A stretch of DNA of 64,000 nt from Kumtagia yinganensis (lineage in GTDB: Bacteria > Pseudomonadota > Alphaproteobacteria > Rhizobiales > Rhizobiaceae): assembly GCF_040081985.1 (NCBI RefSeq), contig NZ_JBEBMH010000006.1:186001-250000 (forward strand), written 5' to 3'. Below, piece after piece: positions 58,832 through 64,000 of the stretch. Under the pieces are notes generated by a model, which searched no databases, was not told where the DNA came from, and saw only the letters and a list, made by a program, of their open reading frames with translations. A program made the position numbers and the translations under genes. The stretch's first letter is position 1. Each line of letters begins with the position of its first letter.

Positions 58832-59797
58832 ATGATCGACGCCGCATCCCTGCCGCTGTTTCCCCACCGCCACCTGCTTGGCATCCGCGACCTTTCGGCG
58901 GCCGATATAGAGCATCTGCTCGACCGAGCCGACGCCGCCGTAGCGATCTCCAGGCAGTCCGAGAAAAAAACCTCGACGCTGCGCGGACGCACCCAGATCA
59001 ACCTCTTCTACGAAGCCTCGACCCGCACGCAATCGTCGTTCGAACTGGCGGGAAAGCGCCTCGGCGCCGACGTCATGAACATGAGCGTCGCCAGCTCGTC
59101 CGTGAAGAAGGGCGAAACGCTGATCGACACGGCGATGACGCTCAACGCCATGCGTCCGGACATTCTTATCATCCGCCACGCCTCCGCGGGCGCGGCAGCG
59201 CTGCTCGCGCAAAAAGTCGGCTGCTCGGTGGTGAATGCCGGCGACGGCGCCCACGAGCACCCGACGCAGGCGCTGCTCGACGCGCTCACCATCCGCCGCG
59301 CCAAGGGCAAGCTGCGGGGGCTGGGGGTGGCGATCTGCGGCGATATCCTGCATTCACGGGTGGCGCGCTCCAACATCCTGCTGCTCACCGCCTTGGGTGC
59401 CTATGTGCGGGTCGCCGCGCCCTCGACGCTGCTGCCCGCCGGCATCGAGCAGATGTCGGTCGATGTCTGCGCGACGATGGAGGACGCGCTGCGCGACGCC
59501 GACGTGGTGATGATGCTTCGGCTGCAGCGCGAGCGCATGGCCGGCGCTTTCGTGCCGTCGACGCGCGAGTATTTTCGCTACTACGGCCTCGACGCCGAGA
59601 AGCTCAAGGCCGCGAGAAAGGATGCGCTGGTCATGCATCCCGGCCCAATGAACCGTGGCGTCGAGATCGCCTCGGAAATCGCCGACGGGCCGCAGAGCGT
59701 CATCCAGGAACAGGTGGAAATGGGTGTCGCCGTGCGCATGGCGGTCATGGAAGCGCTGCTCGACCCGCGCCGCAATCCCGAAGGGCGCGCCGGATGA
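58832..59797 (+). CDS. pyrB: Aspartate carbamoyltransferase catalytic subunit
   Basis: A 321-residue enzyme of normal length. It has the carbamoyl-phosphate motif LFYEASTRTQSSFELAG, the loop SSSVKKGETLIDTAMT, DGAHEHPTQALLDALTIRR and HPGPMNRGVEIASEI. It makes carbamoyl-aspartate in the second step of pyrimidine synthesis. The next gene overlaps it by four bases (ATGA) and encodes a dihydroorotase-like protein without metal ligands, as in the PyrB-PyrC' complexes of some proteobacteria. Divergent from the binding-protein gene. Confidence 0.97.
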   Translation: MIDAASLPLFPHRHLLGIRDLSAADIEHLLDRADAAVAISRQSEKKTSTLRGRTQINLFYEASTRTQSSFELAGKRLGADVMNMSVASSSVKKGETLIDTAMTLNAMRPDILIIRHASAGAAALLAQKVGCSVVNAGDGAHEHPTQALLDALTIRRAKGKLRGLGVAICGDILHSRVARSNILLLTALGAYVRVAAPSTLLPAGIEQMSVDVCATMEDALRDADVVMMLRLQRERMAGAFVPSTREYFRYYGLDAEKLKAARKDALVMHPGPMNRGVEIASEIADGPQSVIQEQVEMGVAVRMAVMEALLDPRRNPEGRAG

Positions 59798-61080
59798 GCG
59801 TCACCGTCTTTTCCCATGCCCGCATCGTCGACCCGTCGCGCGGTATTGACGAAGTCGGCGCCGTCATCGTCGACGGCAAGACAATTCTGGCGGCCGGCGC
59901 CTCGGCGCTGAACCAGGGTTTTGCGGGCGGCGCTACCGTGATCGACTGCACAGGCAAGACGATCCTGCCCGGACTGGTCGACGGCCGGGTCTTCATCGGC
60001 GAGCCGGGCGCCGAGCATCGCGAGACCATCGCCTCGGCCAGCCGCGCCGCGGCGGCCGGCGGTGTCACTTCGCTCGTCATGATGCCGGACACCGATCCGG
60101 CGATCGACAATGTCGCGCTGGTCGAGTTCGTGCTGCGCACCGCCCGCGACACGGCCGAAGTCAATGTCTTTCCCGCCGCCGCCATCACCAAGGGGCTGGA
60201 AGGCCGCGAGATGACGGAGTTCGGCCTTTTGCGCGAGGCCGGCGCGGTCGCCTTCACCGACGGTCGCCATTCGATCGCCAATGCGCTTGTGATGCGCCGG
60301 GCGCTGACCTATGCGCGCGATTTCGACGCGGTGATCTGCCACGAGACTTTAGATCGCGATCTCGCCGCCGGCGGGGTGATGAACGAGGGGCTGTTCGCCA
60401 GTTGGCTTGGGCTCCCGGGCATTCCGCGCGAAGCCGAATCGATCCCGCTGGAGCGTGACCTTGCCTTGGCCCGCCTTACTCGAGGTCGCTATCACGCGGC
60501 GAAGATTTCGACCGCGCTCTCGGCCACGGCGGTGACCCGTGCCAAAACGGACGGCGCCAACGTAACGGCCGGTGTGTCGGTCAACCATCTGTCGCTGAAC
60601 GACAACGACATCGGCGAATACCGCACCTTCTTCCGCCTTTCGCCACCGCTGCGCGCCGAGGACGATCGGCTCGCGATGATCGAGGCGTTGCGCGACGGGA
60701 CTATCGATATCGTCGTCTCCTCGCACGATCCGCAGGACGTCGATACCAAGCGGCTGCCCTTCGCGGACGCCGCAGACGGCGCGATCGGGCTGGAAACGCT
60801 GCTCGGCGCTGCGCTGCGTCTCTACCACAATGACGACGTACCGCTCCCGCGCCTGGTCGAGACACTGTCCACCGCGCCGGCAAGACTCTTCGGCCTGCCG
60901 GGCGGCACACTGAAGCCCGGCGCGCCGGCCGATCTCGTGCTCGTCGATCTCGACGAGCCCTGGGTGGTCCGCGAAAGCGATATCCGCTCGCGTTCGAAAA
61001 ACACCTGCTTCGAGGGCGCCCGGTTGCAGGGCCGCGTCCTTCGCACGCTGGTTGCCGGACGCACGGTTTTCGAGGCATAG
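59794..61080 (+). CDS. pyrC: Dihydroorotase homologue, probably non-catalytic (PyrC'/PyrX type)
   Basis: A 428-residue amidohydrolase-fold protein. Where active dihydroorotases have D-x-H-x-H after the first strand, this one reads LPGLVDGRVFIGEPGAEH, without either metal-binding His. Later parts are well kept (AGGVTSLVMMPDTDPAIDNV, EFGLLREAGAVAFTDGRHS, SSHDPQDVDTKRLPFADAAD, CFEGARLQGRV). Such pseudo-dihydroorotases are partners of PyrB in a dodecameric transcarbamoylase and do not catalyse ring closure. The true dihydroorotase must then be encoded elsewhere. The start overlaps pyrB. Confidence 0.9.
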   Translation: MSVTVFSHARIVDPSRGIDEVGAVIVDGKTILAAGASALNQGFAGGATVIDCTGKTILPGLVDGRVFIGEPGAEHRETIASASRAAAAGGVTSLVMMPDTDPAIDNVALVEFVLRTARDTAEVNVFPAAAITKGLEGREMTEFGLLREAGAVAFTDGRHSIANALVMRRALTYARDFDAVICHETLDRDLAAGGVMNEGLFASWLGLPGIPREAESIPLERDLALARLTRGRYHAAKISTALSATAVTRAKTDGANVTAGVSVNHLSLNDNDIGEYRTFFRLSPPLRAEDDRLAMIEALRDGTIDIVVSSHDPQDVDTKRLPFADAADGAIGLETLLGAALRLYHNDDVPLPRLVETLSTAPARLFGLPGGTLKPGAPADLVLVDLDEPWVVRESDIRSRSKNTCFEGARLQGRVLRTLVAGRTVFEA

Positions 61081-61116
61081 TTCCGAGGGGCGGCGCGAGC
61101 CGTCCGGGGGAGGCTC

Positions 61117-61704
61117 ATGACGATCAATCTCATTGTCGCAGTGGTCTTCGGCTATCTGCTCGGCTCGATCCCGTTCGGGCTGCTGGTGACCCGCGCCGCC
61201 GGGCTCGGCGACGTGCGCAAGATCGGTTCCGGCAATATCGGCGCCACCAATGTGCTGAGGACCGGCAACAAGGGGCTGGCGGCGCTGACGCTGCTGCTCG
61301 ACATGCTGAAAGGCACGGTCGCCGCGCTGATTGCCGGGCATTTTGCGCCGGAACTCGGCATCGCCGCCGGCTTCGCTGCCTTCATCGGCCACATCTTTCC
61401 GGTTTGGCTTGGCTTCAAGGGCGGCAAGGGCGTGGCCACATATCTTGGCGTCGCGCTTGGCCTTGCCTGGCAGGCCGCGCTGGTGTTCGCGGTCGTCTGG
61501 CTGGCTGTCGCCTTCCTGCTCCGTTATTCCTCGGCAGCGTCGCTGACAACAGCCGTCGCGGTCCCCGTGTTTCTGTATTTCACCGGCCGCACCGACCTTG
61601 CGATCGCATTCGCCGTCATGTCGGCGATCATCTGGATAAAACACCACGCCAACATCTCGCGCCTTCTTGCCGGCACCGAGACCCGGATAGGCTCCAGGGG
61701 ATGA
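61117..61704 (+). CDS. plsY: Glycerol-3-phosphate acyltransferase PlsY
   Basis: A 195-residue inner-membrane enzyme with five spans. The three conserved motifs are visible: GYLLGSIPFGLLVTR, KIGSGNIGATNVLRTGNKG and GHIFPVWLGFKGGKGVATYL. It transfers acyl groups from acyl-phosphate to glycerol-3-phosphate, the first step of phospholipid synthesis. The start ATG follows GGGGGAGG. Its stop overlaps the dprA start (ATGA). Confidence 0.96.
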   Translation: MTINLIVAVVFGYLLGSIPFGLLVTRAAGLGDVRKIGSGNIGATNVLRTGNKGLAALTLLLDMLKGTVAALIAGHFAPELGIAAGFAAFIGHIFPVWLGFKGGKGVATYLGVALGLAWQAALVFAVVWLAVAFLLRYSSAASLTTAVAVPVFLYFTGRTDLAIAFAVMSAIIWIKHHANISRLLAGTETRIGSRG

Positions 61705-62243
61705 CCCAGCCAAGGCCGCTGCTTTCGGAGCGTCAGCGGCTCGCCTGGCTGAGACTGATCCGCACGCCGAATGTCGGGCCGGCGACGTTCCGCGACCTGA
61801 TCAACCGATTCGGCTCCGCCGAGACGGCGATCGAAGAACTGCCGGCCCTCATGCGCAATGCCGGGTCCGCCGCCGCGCCGCGCATACCGCCCGTCGCCGC
61901 CGCCGAAGCCGAGATGGAAACCGCGCGGCGGCACGGGGCGCGGTTCATCGGCATCGGCGAACCCGACTATCCGGCGCAACTCAGGCGCATGGACTATCCG
62001 CCGCCGCTGATTGCCGTGAAAGGCAACGGCGCGATCTTTTCCCTACCGGCCGTCGCAATCGTGGGCGCGCGCAACGCTTCGCTCGCCGGGCTCAAGATGG
62101 CGCGAATGCTGGCCGCCGCGGTCGGCAAGGAGGGTTATGCCGTCATCTCCGGGCTGGCGCGCGGCATCGATACCGCGGCCCATGAAGGCAGCATCGCAAC
62201 CGGCACGGTGGGCGTGCTGGCCGGCGGTCTCGACCGACCTTGA
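61701..62243 (+). pseudogene. dprA: dprA, truncated by an integrated element
   Basis: The gene begins normally at the ATG at 61701 with an N-terminal helical domain (WLRLIRTPNVGPATFRDLIN) and enters the Rossmann-like core (AVAIVGARNASLAGLKMARM, YAVISGLARGIDTAAHEGSI). After GVLAGGLDRP it hits TGA at codon 181; intact DprA continues with YP-PEN-type text to about 370-390 residues. The rest is missing from this window because a serine recombinase gene follows 58 bases later. DprA loads RecA on incoming single-stranded DNA during transformation, and a truncated form should be inactive. Confidence 0.85.
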
Positions 62244-62260
62244 CGGTCATTCAACAAAAC
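62225..62260. other. Likely attachment site half (dprA/element junction)
   Basis: The dprA reading GGCGGTCTCGACCGACC (near 62224-62240) passes directly into non-dprA sequence. GACCG and CGGTC around the junction form a small inverted repeat. The two-base crossover core of the serine integrase should lie here, but it cannot be fixed without the other end of the element. Confidence 0.5.
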
Positions 62261-62301
62261 ATTATCACCCAAGTCAGACCACCTGATTTGGAGATACCGC
62301 C

Positions 62302-63810
62302 ATGTTGCAACCCCGAGACCTCAAAGGCCGCACCGCCATTTCTTACGCGCGTTGGTCCTCGGGACAGCAAGCAAAGGGTGACAGCCTCCGCCGACAGACA
62401 GCAGAAGCCGCCAACTTCTGCGCAACCTACGGTCTCACGCTCGACAGGGCGATAACCGACGACGGCGTCTCGGCCTTCAAGGGCGCGAACCTAGAAGCCA
62501 GCCTTGGGCAATTCGTGTCCAACGTGCGGGAAGGTAAGATTGCCGCTGACGTGGTTCTCATTGTCGAGAACATAGACCGCATCACTCGCGTCAAACCTAC
62601 GCGCGCCATTCGCTACTTCCTCGACCTTCTGGACACAGGCCTGACGCTGGTCACCCTGACGGATCAGCGAGTCCATACAAGCGAAGGCTATGACGACAAT
62701 TTCGCCAACCTCATGATGTCCCTCATGGCGATGCAGGCCGCACACGAATACAGCGCCAAGCTGTCGTTCCGGGTTGGGGATGAGTGGAAGAACCGCGCCA
62801 AGCGTGCGCGGCAGGGCCGGGTCAAGATGTCCAAGGTTCCCTTCTGGATTGATCAACAAACACAGCAGCTTAACGAACGAGCTGACGTTGCCCGGATGAT
62901 CTTCAGGATGTCCAAGGAGGGTGCTGGCCAATGGACCATCACCAACCATCTCAACGAAAGCGGCATTCCATCGCCACGTGGAGGCACCTGGGGCAAGTCC
63001 GTGGTTCAAGACGTCCTGAAGTCGAAGGCGTCCTATGGTTCCCTCGTGGTCAAGGGGGAAGAAGTCCCCGGCTACTATCCCGCATTGATCACCGAAACGG
63101 AGTGGCTGGCAATTCAGCAGCGCCAGGGCGAACGCCATCGGAACCCACAGGCCTCGGGCACCACGAACCTGTTCCCGCGTCTAATCCGCTGCGCTGTCTG
63201 CGGTTCCCCGATGAATGTCTCGACATCGCATGTGCGCGGTAGCCTCTGGCGCTACCTTGTCTGCGAAGGGAAGTCCTTCAAGCGGACGGACTGCAACGCC
63301 CCCAACTGGCGCTATGATGAGTTTGAGGCGGAGTTTGTCAGCCGCGTCGGCCTACTAGCCGTTCCTGTACCGGCGGACCCTGCGGCCCCCGAGGTCACCC
63401 GCGTGGCCGAATTGGATGCGGCGCTCAACGCTCTCGAAACCAAGCGCGCCAACGTGCTGGCGGGTATCGCAGAGGCGGATACGGCGGACATTCGCAAAGT
63501 GCTGCTTGACCAAGCTGCGGCCATATCCCGCGACATCGAAGGCCGAAAGGCCGAACTGGTCCGGTTGCGCGAGAGTGCCGCGCGCTTCCATGATGCCGCT
63601 GCGTCCGTGGTCGACATTGAGGCGGACCTTGCGGAGATACAGCGTTTGGCAAAGGAGGACCGCAAGGGCGCGCAGCGTCTCATCGGGGACCTTGTGGAAC
63701 GCATCGACCTAGAGACCGATGGTGTGGGCAGGGTTACGCCGGAAACCTTGCGGCGCGCCTCTGTCACGCTGCGGAACGGGTCGCAAGTTGGTTTCGTTCT
63801 CGGTGGTTAG
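62302..63810 (+). CDS. Large serine recombinase (integrase)
   Basis: A 502-residue protein; ATG at 62302 (MLQPRDLKGRTAISYARWSS) after GGAGA. Residues 10-150 are the catalytic domain with the nucleophile Ser in YARWSSGQQ, R in SLRRQT, and ENIDRITRVKPTRAIRYFLD. Residues 190-270 are the recombinase domain (ADVARMIFRMSKEGAGQWTI, GIPSPRGGTWGKSVVQDVLK). A zinc-ribbon follows (LIRCAVCGSPMNVS, CEGKSFKRTDC), then a long coiled-coil region (ELDAALNALETKRANVLAGI) and a basic end. It integrates DNA unidirectionally between att sites. Its position at the dprA break names the likely target. Confidence 0.93.
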   Translation: MLQPRDLKGRTAISYARWSSGQQAKGDSLRRQTAEAANFCATYGLTLDRAITDDGVSAFKGANLEASLGQFVSNVREGKIAADVVLIVENIDRITRVKPTRAIRYFLDLLDTGLTLVTLTDQRVHTSEGYDDNFANLMMSLMAMQAAHEYSAKLSFRVGDEWKNRAKRARQGRVKMSKVPFWIDQQTQQLNERADVARMIFRMSKEGAGQWTITNHLNESGIPSPRGGTWGKSVVQDVLKSKASYGSLVVKGEEVPGYYPALITETEWLAIQQRQGERHRNPQASGTTNLFPRLIRCAVCGSPMNVSTSHVRGSLWRYLVCEGKSFKRTDCNAPNWRYDEFEAEFVSRVGLLAVPVPADPAAPEVTRVAELDAALNALETKRANVLAGIAEADTADIRKVLLDQAAAISRDIEGRKAELVRLRESAARFHDAAASVVDIEADLAEIQRLAKEDRKGAQRLIGDLVERIDLETDGVGRVTPETLRRASVTLRNGSQVGFVLGG

Positions 63811-63854
63811 CAGTTTGGTACTCGTACAGACAGAAGACCCATCTGCGTCATTTT

Positions 63855-63945
63855 GGTTGCCATATAGACAGAAGTGAACGGTGATTACGGCTTCATATAG
63901 AAAACACCGAACGGCGGTGGAAATTAGGTACCCATATAGAGGATG
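63855..63945. repeat. Iterated CATATAG motif in the element
   Basis: CATATAG occurs at 63861-63867, 63894-63900 and 63933-63939, each after a GGTTGC, GGCTT or GGTACC-like lead and followed by A; a fourth partial copy (CATATT) ends the window. Spacing is 33 and 39 bases. Possible operator or iteron-like sites, or promoter elements; no gene is seen between 63811 and 64000. Confidence 0.45.
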
Positions 63946-64000
63946 CAAGGCCAAGGACCTGTCGCGCTCCCGCGCCTCAAATTGATTACCTGCCCATATT

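Larger units (their letters stand above)
62244..64000. mobile_element. Left end of an element integrated in dprA
   Basis: Everything after the broken dprA codon 180 to the window edge appears foreign: a large serine recombinase directly at the junction, then an AT-richer stretch with repeated CATATAG motifs. The right end and the 3' part of dprA lie beyond 64000. Whether it is a phage, an integrative element or a smaller cassette cannot be told. Confidence 0.7.

Overview
The window is high-GC alphaproteobacterial chromosome. The core gene content (pyrB, a pseudo-dihydroorotase, plsY and dprA in a row; gatC and gatA with a GNAT gene between them; B12-dependent nrdJ; cobT; ruvX; DUF1289, DUF1489 and DUF599 genes) fits Rhizobiales, most likely a Mesorhizobium-like member of the Phyllobacteriaceae. 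That placement rests on family knowledge, not on a database search.

Layout. (1) 1-6000 is a patchy region bounded by a decayed 3' half of tRNA-Leu (58-126) and the intact tRNA-Leu(UAA) gene (5904-5988). It holds an integrase remnant next to the decayed tRNA copy, an RTX-type protein, an RTX C-terminal scrap, a predicted outer-membrane protein and several unknown genes, and it looks like an old decayed genomic island. (2) 6000-21700 is ordinary chromosome: a ribbon-helix-helix protein, an SH3 protein, a GGDEF-EAL protein with a degenerate EAL half, an alpha/beta hydrolase, WrbA, a CinA-N protein, UspA, Gpt, a NUDIX hydrolase and a PiT phosphate transporter. Two more RTX proteins lie here, one of them built from 1,020-bp tandem repeats. 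(3) 21700-33700 holds nrdJ, a foreign-looking unknown gene, a 274-bp tandem palindromic array, a DUF559 gene, and a conserved hypothetical gene split by a 3,312-bp cassette with 95-bp inverted repeats. The cassette carries a secreted hydrolase, a membrane AraC regulator and a truncated recombinase. Removing it at 28857/32170 rejoins the host gene in frame. D-Ala-D-Ala ligase follows. (4) 33900-46700 holds a DEAD-box helicase, an ArsR-controlled operon (ArsR, AHSA1/SRPBCC, small membrane protein, two DUF1801 proteins), cobT, a membrane aspartic protease, two adjacent unknown proteins that each carry an HExxH motif, serine deaminase and a DUF599 protein. (5) 46700-62243 holds a YdcF-like protein, gatA/GNAT/gatC, a nucleotidyltransferase with its overlapping partner gene, an MBL-fold hydrolase, ruvX, two small membrane proteins, an AidB-like acyl-CoA dehydrogenase, a DUF4242-cyclase, an L,D-transpeptidase, an orphan glycine-betaine-type binding protein, and pyrB-pyrC'-plsY-dprA. 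(6) dprA stops at codon 180, directly upstream of a large serine recombinase (62302-63810). Everything from about 62230 to the right edge is probably the left end of an integrated element.

Working together: pyrB and the non-catalytic dihydroorotase homologue probably make one aspartate transcarbamoylase complex. gatC and gatA are two of the three subunits of the tRNA amidotransferase (gatB is not here). cobT belongs to cobamide assembly, and nrdJ uses such a cofactor. The RTX proteins carry the C-terminal module typical of type I secretion substrates, but no exporter genes lie in the window. The most interesting items are the exactly excisable cassette, the HExxH gene pair, the dprA integration, the tRNA-Leu island and the in-frame palindromic insertions.
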